From assembly GCA_016788425.1 (NCBI GenBank), contig JAEURQ010000002.1:992001-1056000 (forward strand): a stretch of 64,000 bases of DNA, read 5' to 3'. The notes beneath the pieces were generated by a model. That model had not been told where the DNA came from. It saw only the letters and a program-made list of their open reading frames with translations, and did no database searches. Below are positions 26,532-35,029 of this stretch, piece by piece (the stretch's first letter is position 1; each line of letters begins with the position of its first letter). The position numbers and the translations under genes were made by a program. Source of the DNA: Chthonomonas sp. (GTDB lineage: Bacteria > Armatimonadota > Fimbriimonadia > Fimbriimonadales > Fimbriimonadaceae).

Positions 26532-26745
26532 GTTTATCTTCTACTTCGGCGCGAGCTTCCTCTTCAAAGCGTCGGCGAATCTCCTCTTCTTCCTGCTCCA
26601 TTTTGGCGAGGCGCGCGCGGCGCTCATCGTTTTCTTTGGCTTTGCGCATCGCCATTCGAAAGGCAGGAACTCCGAAAATAACCAAGGCGAGGACGGCGGA
26701 AGCCATCACGACAAAAGTTAGAACACCCACGATGCTTGAGATCAT
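26524..26745 (-). CDS. Small single-pass membrane protein with coiled coil
   Basis: A 73-residue protein: one membrane helix (residues ~6-28, VGVLTFVVMASAVLALVIFG) then a highly charged helix of about 45 residues (EEEEIRRRFEEEARAEVE) likely to form a coiled coil in the cytoplasm. It begins the operon that continues with the two SPFH genes and overlaps the first by 8 nt. This layout suggests a small accessory subunit or adaptor of the SPFH complex. I do not recognise the family. Confidence 0.7.
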   Translation of the reverse strand: MISSIVGVLTFVVMASAVLALVIFGVPAFRMAMRKAKENDERRARLAKMEQEEEEIRRRFEEEARAEVEDKHD

Positions 26746-26775
26746 AGATCAACAACCAATACGCAGTCGCCGGGC

Positions 26776-27303
26776 CTAGGTTGCGGGAGTTGCCTTGGGC
26801 GGCATATCGGCATAAGTAAAGCGTTCGATGTGATAGTGGTGATGCGCGGCCATGAGGTCCAAGGCGTGGTCCGCCGACATCTTGCCGAGCGGCTTGGCGA
26901 TAACCCAAATCTCGGCGGGCTTGGCTACCTCCAGGTGCTTGGTCAGGCGCTCGCGCTGCTTGTCCCACTCCTTGATCGCTTCATCCACACCCGGCACCCA
27001 CTTCGGGGTGGTCTGCTTCGGCGCGGGCGAGGCCTTTGCCTCCTTCATGCGTTTGAGCACAAAGTTGTAGATGAACCCAGGCTTGGCGACGCTGCCCTCG
27101 TAACGACCGATCGGTGTTTCATCAAGAATGTCCGCGTAGTTCGATTCGAGGAGCGCCATGTGCATGAGCATCTCCACCGGCGAAAAGCTGCCGTCTTTCG
27201 GGTGAAGCACCCGTTGCGAGTCGGGCACGGCCCACACCATGTCAATGAGCCGCTGCTTTTGCGCGTTGAGGCGATCGAGTTTCTGCGCGAAACGGTCGTA
27301 CAT
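26776..27303 (-). CDS. DinB-family protein
   Basis: A 175-residue four-helix DinB-superfamily protein. Putative metal histidines are in EMLMHMALLESNYADI and AHHHYHIERF near the C-terminus, matching the family's metal site. Start: the ATG at 27303 is used; an extra in-frame TTG precedes it. It lies 6 nt after the birA stop, in the gcvPB-birA-dinB unit. Function unknown; possible thiol-dependent hydrolase or transferase. Confidence 0.8.
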   Translation of the reverse strand: MYDRFAQKLDRLNAQKQRLIDMVWAVPDSQRVLHPKDGSFSPVEMLMHMALLESNYADILDETPIGRYEGSVAKPGFIYNFVLKRMKEAKASPAPKQTTPKWVPGVDEAIKEWDKQRERLTKHLEVAKPAEIWVIAKPLGKMSADHALDLMAAHHHYHIERFTYADMPPKATPAT

Positions 27304-27309
27304 CAATCG

Positions 27310-28026
27310 CTAGGACGATGCCGGACCGAAAATCGCGTCAGCCGCCAGCACAGTTTGTGTTTCGCCCTCGACAGAGCAAATCAGTTCGCCCTCGGGGCCA
27401 ATGCCCATGCCGATGGCATCGCCGCCGTTGGCGAGGCGATACTGCTTTTGCGGCGTGGCGTCGAAGAGGCTCCACACCGGTCGCAGCGACGACCAAGCGT
27501 CAGGCTCAGGCAGGCCTTCGATGCGGTCAATCAGGTCCTTGGCGAGTTGCTCTACGTCGTCGGCACTCACTGCACCCTGATGCACGTTGGCCGCGCTCTC
27601 CGTGAGGCCATCCGGAAACTCGGCGACGGCAAAATTGATGCCGACCCCGACCACCGGAATCAGCCTTCCGTCCGGGTTGGTGACAAGCTCGGTGAGGATG
27701 CCGCCCACCTTCTTGCCTTGCAGCACCAGGTCGTTCGGCCAGGCAATTTTGCAGTGGCACGCCGAGGCCGCCGCCAAGCCGACCGCCATGCCGATAAGCC
27801 ACGGTTTGGGATGATCCGCGTATTCGTGAAACGCCAGCGAAATCGTCAGCGAGTTGCCCGCCTCGCTGTACCACTCACGCCCGAATCGGCCCTTGCCTTC
27901 GGTTTGATGCTTGGCCCAGAGCGCGCCCACGAACTCGCCCTTCTGAACCAAGGCGGCAAGGTCGCGCTGAGTGGAGGCCGTGGCCTCTACGGCCTGCCAG
28001 GTGGCCCCCGAAAGCGGCGACTTCAT
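27310..28026 (-). CDS. birA: Biotin--[acetyl-CoA-carboxylase] ligase
   Basis: A 238-residue biotin protein ligase. It activates biotin as biotinyl-AMP and attaches it to carboxyl-carrier proteins. The nucleotide loop reads EGKGRFGREWYSEAGNSLTISL (key residues K-G-R-x-G-R), followed by IAWPNDLVLQGKKVGGILTE with the catalytic Lys. There is no N-terminal winged helix, so unlike E. coli BirA it should not act as a repressor. Its start overlaps the gcvPB stop as ATGA (28023-28026). Confidence 0.93.
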   Translation of the reverse strand: MKSPLSGATWQAVEATASTQRDLAALVQKGEFVGALWAKHQTEGKGRFGREWYSEAGNSLTISLAFHEYADHPKPWLIGMAVGLAAASACHCKIAWPNDLVLQGKKVGGILTELVTNPDGRLIPVVGVGINFAVAEFPDGLTESAANVHQGAVSADDVEQLAKDLIDRIEGLPEPDAWSSLRPVWSLFDATPQKQYRLANGGDAIGMGIGPEGELICSVEGETQTVLAADAIFGPASS

Positions 28027-29507
28027 TTGCTAACCAGTTGCTTGGCGCGCCATCGCACGTCAAGGTTCTTGACGGCGGCGGCCTCGTCCACGCGGCCCAC
28101 AATCTGCGCCGTCGGCGCGGCCTTCAGCAGCTCGGGATTCGTCTTCGCCTCTTCGCAAATCGCTATGAGCGCGTCGCAGAACGCATCCAGGGTTTCCATG
28201 GCTTCGGTCTCGGTCGGCTCAATCATAAAGCCCTCCGGCACGATCAGCGGGAAGTAGTTGGTCGGCGGATGGAAACCGTAGTCAATCAGTCGCTTGCTCA
28301 GATCGAGCGCGCGCACGCCATATTCCTTCTTGTATTTCTCGGCGGTGAGCACGCACTCGTGCATGCACGGGCGGTCGTGCGCTTGCGGCAGCACGTCTTT
28401 CAGGCGTGCCTGAACGTAGTTCGCGTTGAGCACCGAGTAGTACGAAATTCGGTGCATGTTTTCGCGGCCATACGCCAGCAAGTAGGTGAGCGCGCGCACT
28501 TCCATAAGGAACTGGCCAAAAAACGGCGAAACGCGACCAATCGAGTGGGGCCGGGCCCAGTCCAATGTGGCTTCGCCGTTCGCTTTGCGCTCGACAACCG
28601 GCACCGGCATGTACGCGGCCAGGTGCGACTTCAGACCGATGGCTCCGCAGCCGGGGCCGCCGCCGCCGTGCGGCGTACTGAACGTCTTGTGCAGGTTGAG
28701 GTGCATGCAATCGAACCCGTGATCGCCCGGGCGCGTGGTGCCGACCATGGCGTTCATGTTCGCGCCGTCGCAGAACACTTGTCCGCCGACCTCGTGCACC
28801 ATCGCCGTAATCTGCAAAATGTTCGGTTCAAACAAGCCCAGCGTCGAGGGGTTGGTCACCATGAACGCGGCAACCTCGGGGCTGAGCGCCGCGCGCAGAG
28901 CTTCCAAGTCGGTGTTCCCTTCGGCGTTGGTCGGCACGGATCGCACCTCGTAGCCACACATGGCGGCGGAGGCGGGATTCGTCCCGTGAGCGCTGTCGGG
29001 AACCAAAACTATGCGCCGCTGCGCGCCTTCGCCTCGACTCTCGTGGTACGCCTTAATGAGCATCAGGCACGTGAACTCGCCGTGAGCCCCGGCGAGCGGT
29101 TGCAGAGTGATCTCGTCGAAGCCGGTCACCTGCATGAGAATTTCTTGCACCTCGCGAAGCACCGTAATGGCGCCGGGCACCGTGCTCGCCGGCTGCATCG
29201 GGTGAATCGCGGCGAAGCCGGGGAGGCTGGCCGTTCGCTCGTTGATACGCGGGTTGTACTTCATAGTGCACGAACCCAGCGGATAGAACCCGTTGTCGAT
29301 GCCGTAGTTGATATGGCTAAGGTTCGTAAAGTGTCGAACGACTTCGAGTTCGCTCACTTCGGGCAGGTTCAACTCCTTGCGAGTGGCGCCGAGAGTGGCC
29401 TCCAAATCAACCGCGGGCGTGTCGCATTTCGGAAGGTTGCAACCGACGCGTCCGGCGCGGGATCGTTCGAAAATAAGCTTGGGCTGGGGAACGAGCTTTT
29501 GCGGCAT
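28023..29507 (-). CDS. gcvPB: Glycine dehydrogenase (aminomethyl-transferring), subunit 2
   Basis: The 494-residue C-terminal subunit of split P-protein, the PLP-dependent decarboxylase of the glycine cleavage system. The PLP lysine is in HLNLHKTFSTPHGGGGPG, and SAHGTNPASAAM and GANMNAMVG are family hallmarks. Split GcvPA/GcvPB occurs in Bacillota, Thermus and Armatimonadota-like genomes. The partner subunit 1 and the T and H proteins are not in this window. It heads the gcvPB-birA-dinB unit and is divergent from the beta-oxidation gene at 29558. Confidence 0.93.
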   Translation of the reverse strand: MPQKLVPQPKLIFERSRAGRVGCNLPKCDTPAVDLEATLGATRKELNLPEVSELEVVRHFTNLSHINYGIDNGFYPLGSCTMKYNPRINERTASLPGFAAIHPMQPASTVPGAITVLREVQEILMQVTGFDEITLQPLAGAHGEFTCLMLIKAYHESRGEGAQRRIVLVPDSAHGTNPASAAMCGYEVRSVPTNAEGNTDLEALRAALSPEVAAFMVTNPSTLGLFEPNILQITAMVHEVGGQVFCDGANMNAMVGTTRPGDHGFDCMHLNLHKTFSTPHGGGGPGCGAIGLKSHLAAYMPVPVVERKANGEATLDWARPHSIGRVSPFFGQFLMEVRALTYLLAYGRENMHRISYYSVLNANYVQARLKDVLPQAHDRPCMHECVLTAEKYKKEYGVRALDLSKRLIDYGFHPPTNYFPLIVPEGFMIEPTETEAMETLDAFCDALIAICEEAKTNPELLKAAPTAQIVGRVDEAAAVKNLDVRWRAKQLVSK

Positions 29508-29544
29508 TGCTTGTACCCAAAATGTACCTTGTTTGCGCTTTCGG

Positions 29545-29550
29545 TATCCT
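29545..29550 (+). promoter_or_regulatory. Leaderless-type -10 box of the beta-oxidation fusion gene
   Basis: TATCCT ends 7 nt before the ATG at 29558 and no Shine-Dalgarno is present. The 50-bp gap also has to carry the gcvPB promoter on the other strand; there I found only a TACATT (29522-29527 on the plus map) about 14 nt from its ATG, a weaker fit. Confidence 0.5.
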
Positions 29551-29557
29551 TACGCCT

Positions 29558-31729
29558 ATGAGTTTTCCCGCCTCCACCAAGGTGTGTGTGATCGGTGCTG
29601 GCACCATGGGCAGCGGCATCGCCGCCCTGCTGGCCAACCTTGGCTTTCAGGTGACCCTGCTGGACCAAACGGCAGCCTCGGCGAAGGCCGGTTTAGATCG
29701 CGCGCGCAACATGCGTCCGCCGCACTTCTACTCGGCGAATCACGCCGAAAGCATTCGCGTCGGCGGCATTGACGAGAATCTCGATTGGGTCCGCGAAGCC
29801 GACTGGGTGTGCGAGGCGATTATTGAAAAGCTGGACGCCAAGAAGAACCTCTACGCGTTGATTGAGCCGCTCGTCCGGCCCGAAGCTCTGGTCTCCACCA
29901 ACACCAGCGGTCTGCAAATTGAACTGCTGATTGAGGGCCGCAGCGACGACTTCTGCCGCAAGTTTGTGGGTACCCACTTCTTCAATCCGCCGCGCTATCT
30001 TAAGCTCCTGGAACTCATCCCCACTTCGCGCACGGACACCGCGATCCTGCAGAATTACGTCGAGTTTTTGGAGGAGCATGTGGCTCGCCGCGTGGTGCTC
30101 GCCAAAGACACACCCGGATTTATCGCCAACCGCTACGGTATGTGGAGCATGTTCCACGCGACCCACATCGCCGAGAAGTTGCAGCTTCCGATTGAGGCCG
30201 TAGACGCGATCACCGGGCCGTTCCTGGGACGTCCGCGAAGCGGCTCGTTCCGCCTCAACGACCTGGTCGGCATGGACATCATGGTGGATATCGCCGCGAA
30301 TCTGCGCGAGCGTTGCCCCCAAGACCCTCGGACCGACGCGCTGGCCACGCCAAAGTCCATTGAGTTCTTACTGAGCCAGGGCCACCTTGGCGCGAAGTCC
30401 GGCATGGGCTTTTATCGCAAGGAAGGCAAAGAGCTTCTGGCGCTCGACCTGACCACCCACGCCTATCGACAGCAACTGCCAGTGAGTATTCCAAGCCTCG
30501 AAAAATTTGCCAAGATGCCGCTCGGCGAGCGCATCCGCGCGACCCTGACCGAACGCGACGAGGCGGCCGAGTTCCTGCGCCTCTACTTGATCCCGACCTT
30601 GCGCTACGCCGAAGAACTGCGCGCCGAGATCAGCCACTCGGTGGAAGATTTTGACCGCGTGATGATGTGGGGATTCGGTTGGGAAATGGGTCCGTTTGCC
30701 CTCATCGACGCGATTGGCCGCGACGCCCTCGGTTGGTCGGAAGCGCCGCCCAACTTCCAAGGCAAGGAGCAGCTCGACTTCACCGGCATCTACGTCAACC
30801 GCAAAGTCGAACCGCAGTTTGCGACAATCCACGAGTTTCCCGTGACCGAAACCGGCGAAGGCTTCAATGTGCGGGACCTCGGCGACGGCGTTCGGGCGAT
30901 CACCACGACCACCAAGATGGGGACTTACAACCCCGCGGTGTGTCGAGCGCTCACCGCCTGGCTCAACGGAACTACCGGGCCGCTCGTGCTCACCAGCGAG
31001 GCGAAGCACTTCTCGCTCGGATTCGATTTGCGCGTCTTTAGCGAGGCGATGGCCGCCAAGGACATGGATATGGTCAACGACGGGCTGCTCGCTCTGCAGG
31101 GCCTCGCCGACACGCTGAGCAAGAAGCAGGTGGTCGCCGCGATTTTTGGTTACACATTGGGCGGAGGACTTGAAATGGCCATGGGCTGCCCGCAGGTGAT
31201 CGCTCACTCGGAAAGCATGATCGGCCTGCCCGAAGTGCGGGTCGGCCTTCTGCCCGGCGGCGCCGGCACCTGCGAGCTTCGACGCCGCGCGGGGAGCAAT
31301 CTCAAGCTCATCGCTCACTACGCGAAGTCCGCGATGTCGGGTGCGGTGACGACGAACGCCTTTGAAGGCTTTGGTCTCGGCTACCTTCGCGCGAGCGACG
31401 TGATCGCTCCGCACTCCGACCGCTTGCTCCACGACGCCAAGCAACTTGCGTTGAACCTGCAAGTGCAGGAACCAGCGAAGTGGGAAATGCCCGAAGGGCC
31501 GCTCGTGGGCGTGGTTGATCGCGTGATTGACGAACTGAAAACCGGCAGCGACTGGGCGCCCTACGACGAGCACGTGTGCGAGGCGATCAAGTGGACGATG
31601 ACCAAGCCCGGCACCTGGACCGAGGCGGTTGCCCGCGAGCGCGAGGAATTCGTCAAGCTTTGCCAGCACGGCAACACCGTGCTGCGCGTGCAGCACATGC
31701 TCGACGTCGGCAAGCCGCTGCGCAACTAG
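29558..31729 (+). CDS. 3-hydroxyacyl-CoA dehydrogenase / enoyl-CoA hydratase fusion
   Basis: A 723-residue beta-oxidation enzyme. Residues 1-400 are the NAD-dependent 3-hydroxyacyl-CoA dehydrogenase: VCVIGAGTMGSGIAALLA, VSTNTSGLQI, GTHFFNPPRYLKLLEL, with the catalytic His and Glu. A second C-terminal dehydrogenase subdomain lies around 310-410. Residues 440-700 are enoyl-CoA hydratase/isomerase: FGYTLGGGLEMAMGC and IGLPEVRVGLLPGGAGT. The order is dehydrogenase-hydratase, as in Bacillus FadN, opposite to E. coli FadB. The ATG at 29558 lies 7 nt after a TATCCT box. No thiolase gene is nearby. Confidence 0.92.
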   Translation: MSFPASTKVCVIGAGTMGSGIAALLANLGFQVTLLDQTAASAKAGLDRARNMRPPHFYSANHAESIRVGGIDENLDWVREADWVCEAIIEKLDAKKNLYALIEPLVRPEALVSTNTSGLQIELLIEGRSDDFCRKFVGTHFFNPPRYLKLLELIPTSRTDTAILQNYVEFLEEHVARRVVLAKDTPGFIANRYGMWSMFHATHIAEKLQLPIEAVDAITGPFLGRPRSGSFRLNDLVGMDIMVDIAANLRERCPQDPRTDALATPKSIEFLLSQGHLGAKSGMGFYRKEGKELLALDLTTHAYRQQLPVSIPSLEKFAKMPLGERIRATLTERDEAAEFLRLYLIPTLRYAEELRAEISHSVEDFDRVMMWGFGWEMGPFALIDAIGRDALGWSEAPPNFQGKEQLDFTGIYVNRKVEPQFATIHEFPVTETGEGFNVRDLGDGVRAITTTTKMGTYNPAVCRALTAWLNGTTGPLVLTSEAKHFSLGFDLRVFSEAMAAKDMDMVNDGLLALQGLADTLSKKQVVAAIFGYTLGGGLEMAMGCPQVIAHSESMIGLPEVRVGLLPGGAGTCELRRRAGSNLKLIAHYAKSAMSGAVTTNAFEGFGLGYLRASDVIAPHSDRLLHDAKQLALNLQVQEPAKWEMPEGPLVGVVDRVIDELKTGSDWAPYDEHVCEAIKWTMTKPGTWTEAVAREREEFVKLCQHGNTVLRVQHMLDVGKPLRN

Positions 31730-32136
31730 TCGATTTCGAGGTTGTTGAACCGCTTTTCGACCGCCGGTACTTCGGCCGAGAGGATTCGATAGGCGGTTTC
31801 GATGCGGGCGTGGAGTTCTTCCGAGAGGCGACGTTCCTCGGTGCCGACCACAAATTTGGCGGGGTCGCTGCGCTTGCTCAGCCGCTCATACGCGCGGCGC
31901 ACATCCGTGAACGGCGCGCCTTCCGGGACGCCCAAAATCTTGCGCGCGATCTCCTGCTGATTGATCGGCTCGGCGCTCGGTGCCTGAGTTGTCGGCGCGG
32001 CATCCACCCCGCCGGGACTGAGCGAGGCGTTGAGTTCCTCGCGAGCGGCCGCGTCCGAATCGAGGTCGCGAATGCGATCCATGTGATGGTTGACGTAACC
32101 TCGAAGTAAGTCGTAAGCGCGGCGCGAACTGCCCAT
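31726..32136 (-). CDS. J-domain-like protein lacking HPD motif
   Basis: A 136-residue protein whose second half resembles a J-domain: ARKILGVPEGAPFTDVRRAYERLSKRSDPAKF followed by helices EERRLSEELHARIETAYRIL. The spacing fits DnaJ helices I-IV, but the Hsp70-stimulating His-Pro-Asp is absent (KRSDPAKF instead). The N-terminal 50 residues are charged and helical. Such degenerate J proteins act as adaptors rather than Hsp70 activators. A TAAAAT box (32146-32151) lies 9 nt before the ATG. It is convergent with the beta-oxidation gene, overlapping it by 4 bp. Confidence 0.6.
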   Translation of the reverse strand: MGSSRRAYDLLRGYVNHHMDRIRDLDSDAAAREELNASLSPGGVDAAPTTQAPSAEPINQQEIARKILGVPEGAPFTDVRRAYERLSKRSDPAKFVVGTEERRLSEELHARIETAYRILSAEVPAVEKRFNNLEID

Positions 32137-32157
32137 AGAAGCTCTATTTTAGACGCC

Positions 32158-33027
32158 TTACAGCCGGACTCGCGTTCCGATGCTCAAGTCGCGCCATTCG
32201 CCGCCCTGAAAACGCAAGTAACCCAGCAGACTGAGGTTCTTGCTGAGCGGGACTTCGGTCTCCAATCGGTAGAAATCTCGCCGCGAGCGCCAATCGCGAG
32301 CCCAACCCGCCACCATTTGACGGTTCACGGTGCGGATGAACACGACTCGCAGGTCGCTCAGGTCCAGCGGCGGTGCGCCGGCCTTGCCCCGGCGAAACGC
32401 GGCGACTTCACCCTCCACGCGAGCGATGCCCCAAGGGATCGCGCCGTCCAGGGCAATCGCCGCGCGATACCCTTGGCCAGGCATGGCGACTTCCAAAGTC
32501 CGGAGCGCGGCAAAATTGGTCGACGAGCGGAAGAGCCGCTCGCCGTAAGCCGCGCTAATCCCGAGGCGATCCGTCCCCGCGCGACCGGCGATCCCGCGCG
32601 CGTTGCGCGGGCCATTATCAAACGCGGCGATGACCATCGGGAATCTCCGACCCGCCGGATCGGCCTCAACGCGCACCCCCTGGATGCTTTCCTGCACCAA
32701 CGAATCTCCGCCGAACACCATTTTTTGGCGACCGACCCGCCACAGACCGGGGTCTTCAATGTAGAGGTCCTCCAGAACCTCGCGATCGGGATTGCCGCGC
32801 ACGGTCTGCAGGCGCTGCGTAACCAGCACGTAGTAGCCCGGCTCCAGGTTGATGCCAAAGCCCACGGTGCTCATTTTGCCGCGCGGATCGAACCAGCGCA
32901 CGCGGTTTTGGCTGCCCTTGGTGCTCGTGTAGTTGAGGTTTAGGTCCACCCGAAACGCGACGTTGGGGTCCTGCGCCAGGCACATGCCCGCGATCAGCGC
33001 TCCCCCCAGGATAGCGGCAACCTTCAT
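32158..33027 (-). CDS. Exported protein, probable outer-membrane beta-barrel
   Basis: A 289-residue protein with a signal peptide (MKVAAILGGALIAGMCLAQ) and then alternating-polarity strands throughout: VAFRVDLNLNYTS, EPGYYVLVTQRLQ, GIARVEGEVAAFRRG and a final strand pair LSLLGYLRFQ and LSIGTRVRL. A protein ending in such a strand is typical of outer-membrane barrels. I do not recognise the family. It overlaps the hisS stop as ATGA and is the last gene of the long glmU-to-here block. Confidence 0.6.
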   Translation of the reverse strand: MKVAAILGGALIAGMCLAQDPNVAFRVDLNLNYTSTKGSQNRVRWFDPRGKMSTVGFGINLEPGYYVLVTQRLQTVRGNPDREVLEDLYIEDPGLWRVGRQKMVFGGDSLVQESIQGVRVEADPAGRRFPMVIAAFDNGPRNARGIAGRAGTDRLGISAAYGERLFRSSTNFAALRTLEVAMPGQGYRAAIALDGAIPWGIARVEGEVAAFRRGKAGAPPLDLSDLRVVFIRTVNRQMVAGWARDWRSRRDFYRLETEVPLSKNLSLLGYLRFQGGEWRDLSIGTRVRL

Positions 33028-34277
33028 TCCTTCTTGAACGTTGCCGGGAGTTCCGCGGGATCAACCAAGCTTTGGTCGCCCGACACGAGGTCGCGCAGGG
33101 AGACCTTCCCCGCCGCCAACTCGTCGGTGCCGATAACCACGGCGAATCGCGCACCCAGCCGGTCGGCCTCTTTGAACTGGTTCTTCAGGTTCGCCCGGTC
33201 GAGGCTCCACTGGCAGCCGATGCTTTGCCCGCGCAAGGTGCGCACCAGGCTTTCGACGGCTTCCCACACCTCGGGTGTGGCCGCGACCACGTAGGCGGTC
33301 GGACGACCGGGTTCGCGGGCGATGCCCATGCCTTCAAGCACGATGCCGAGGCGCTCGACCCCGATACCCACCCCGACGCTCGGTGTGGCCGGGCCGCCGA
33401 GTTCCTGAATCAGGCCATCGTAGCGTCCGCCTCCGCAGAGCGCGCCCTGCGCGCCAAGGTGCTCGCTGTGAACCTCGAACACCGTGTCGGTGTAATAGTC
33501 GAGCCCGCGCACGACCTCGGGCGCTAGACGATACTTCACTCCGGCGCGATCAAGCGCCGCTCTGACCCCGTCAAAGTGCGCGCGGCTGTCGTCCTCCAAG
33601 TAGTCCAGAATCTGGGGCGCGCTTTTCAAAAGTTCCAGCGCGACCGGCTCCTTGGTATCAATGAGCCGCAGTGGATTCTTAGTGACCTTCGCGCGGTCTT
33701 CGTCGCTAATGGTTTCGATGTAGCCCGCCATGTGCTCCAGCAGCACGTCGCGAAACGCGGCGCGCGTCGCCGAGCGTCCGATCGAGTTGAGCAACACCAC
33801 CGTGTCCTTGATCCCGACCGCTTCGTAGAAGCGGCAGGTCAGCTCGATGATTTCGGCATCAGCCGCCGGCCCCTTCGCCCCGATCAGTTCCAAGCCAAAC
33901 TGGTGCGGCTGGCGGAAGCGCCCCTTCTGTGGGCGCTCATACCGAAAAAATGGGGTGAGGTACCACAGTTTGGTCACCTGATTCGGCTGGCCCAGGCGGT
34001 GCTGCAAGTAAGCGCGAATCACCGGCGCGGTGCCCTCGGGCTTCAGCGTGAGCGAGCGGCCCTTCCGGTCGAGGAAGGTGTACATCTCCTTGGTCACCAC
34101 CTCGCTGGTATCGCCGCTGCTGCGCTCGAAAAGCTCGGTCGCTTCGAAAATCGGGGTGCGGATTTCTTGGTATCCGTAAGCATGAGCAAGCGCGCCAAAC
34201 GTCTGCTCCAGCCATTGCCACAGGGCAATTTCAGCCGGAAGAATGTCGTGCGTGCCGCGAATGTTTTGGTAACTCAT
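33024..34277 (-). CDS. hisS: Histidyl-tRNA synthetase
   Basis: A 417-residue class II aminoacyl-tRNA synthetase charging tRNA-His. Motifs: RGTHDILPAE at the start, motif 2 region TLKPEGTAPVIRAYLQH, the histidine-binding RGLDYYTDTVFEVH and GGRYDGL, motif 3 PSVGVGIGVERLG, and a C-terminal anticodon-binding domain from residue ~325. The ATG at 34277 (MSYQNIRGT) is used; the frame is open far upstream, but that extension has no family match. An AAGGA lies 5 nt before the ATG. It follows recO by 11 nt. Confidence 0.95.
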   Translation of the reverse strand: MSYQNIRGTHDILPAEIALWQWLEQTFGALAHAYGYQEIRTPIFEATELFERSSGDTSEVVTKEMYTFLDRKGRSLTLKPEGTAPVIRAYLQHRLGQPNQVTKLWYLTPFFRYERPQKGRFRQPHQFGLELIGAKGPAADAEIIELTCRFYEAVGIKDTVVLLNSIGRSATRAAFRDVLLEHMAGYIETISDEDRAKVTKNPLRLIDTKEPVALELLKSAPQILDYLEDDSRAHFDGVRAALDRAGVKYRLAPEVVRGLDYYTDTVFEVHSEHLGAQGALCGGGRYDGLIQELGGPATPSVGVGIGVERLGIVLEGMGIAREPGRPTAYVVAATPEVWEAVESLVRTLRGQSIGCQWSLDRANLKNQFKEADRLGARFAVVIGTDELAAGKVSLRDLVSGDQSLVDPAELPATFKKE

Positions 34278-34288
34278 GCTTCCTTGCC

Positions 34289-35029
34289 TTAGGATACTAG
34301 GTTCAAGGACTGCAGGACAGCGACCGTGGCGGGCAGCGGCTTGTGCGCGTACTCCACCCAAAAGTCGTACACGAGGCGGATGGATTCGGCGAGGAACTTC
34401 ATCTTCGCGGGCGGACGCTCGAGGGGTGTAAGGGCGGCGAGCCCGAGCAATACTTCGGCCCGCACCTGAAATCGGTCGGGCGCGTCGCGGTGCGCACCCG
34501 CAGAAAGATATCCGCCGACCATCGGCGAGACCCACGCCGGGTTTTCAGCGACGGCCACGCCGGTCTCAACGCAGCGGTTCCAACTCGGCTGGCGTCCTTC
34601 GTGATCCATCAGTTGCAGCGCCGACCAAAGGAAGCACGTGCCCGGGTTCTCGTGCAGGCTAAGGTACGTCAGGCTCAGCTTGAACAGGTCAAAGAGTTCC
34701 GCTGCGCCTTGTTCGCTCACGGCGATCGCTTCGACGATTTCGGCCAGGGCAAGCCCAAACGTCAGGCGTTCGTAGTCGGTGCGCAGTTCGCGGAAGGATT
34801 GCAACGGTACCGCCTGGGTGACGTAGGCACGCCGCGGGCCACTCGAAAGATGAAGATTCGCCTCGCAGAGGGGTTCGCTGATGCCGGCCAGCCGCGAGCC
34901 GCTCTTGCGCGAGCCGCGGGCGATTGCCTCCAATTTGCCCTGCTCTCGGCAAAGCAGGGTGAGTCGGCGGTCCGACTCACCCTGATCCCGCCGCCGCAAC
35001 ACGATGGCGTGAACGCTTTGCTCGGCCAC
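34289..35029 (-). CDS. recO: DNA repair protein RecO
   Basis: A 246-residue recombination mediator that helps RecR load RecA on SSB-coated gaps. The N-terminal OB-fold starts HAIVLRRRDQGESDRRLTLLCREQGKLEAIARGSRKS, diagnostic for RecO. The C-terminal helical part (YERLTFGLALAEIVEA, SLTYLSLHENPGTCFLWSALQL) fits. The four-cysteine zinc site present in some RecO proteins is missing here. Its start overlaps the stop of the membrane gene upstream by one base, so recO is translationally coupled to the uncharacterised membrane cluster. Confidence 0.9.
   Translation of the reverse strand: MAEQSVHAIVLRRRDQGESDRRLTLLCREQGKLEAIARGSRKSGSRLAGISEPLCEANLHLSSGPRRAYVTQAVPLQSFRELRTDYERLTFGLALAEIVEAIAVSEQGAAELFDLFKLSLTYLSLHENPGTCFLWSALQLMDHEGRQPSWNRCVETGVAVAENPAWVSPMVGGYLSAGAHRDAPDRFQVRAEVLLGLAALTPLERPPAKMKFLAESIRLVYDFWVEYAHKPLPATVAVLQSLNLVS

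Noticed and set aside
34278-34535. 86-residue N-terminal extension of HisS
   Set aside because: It is antisense-like, Arg-rich sequence overlapping recO; family alignment starts at MSYQNIRGTHD.
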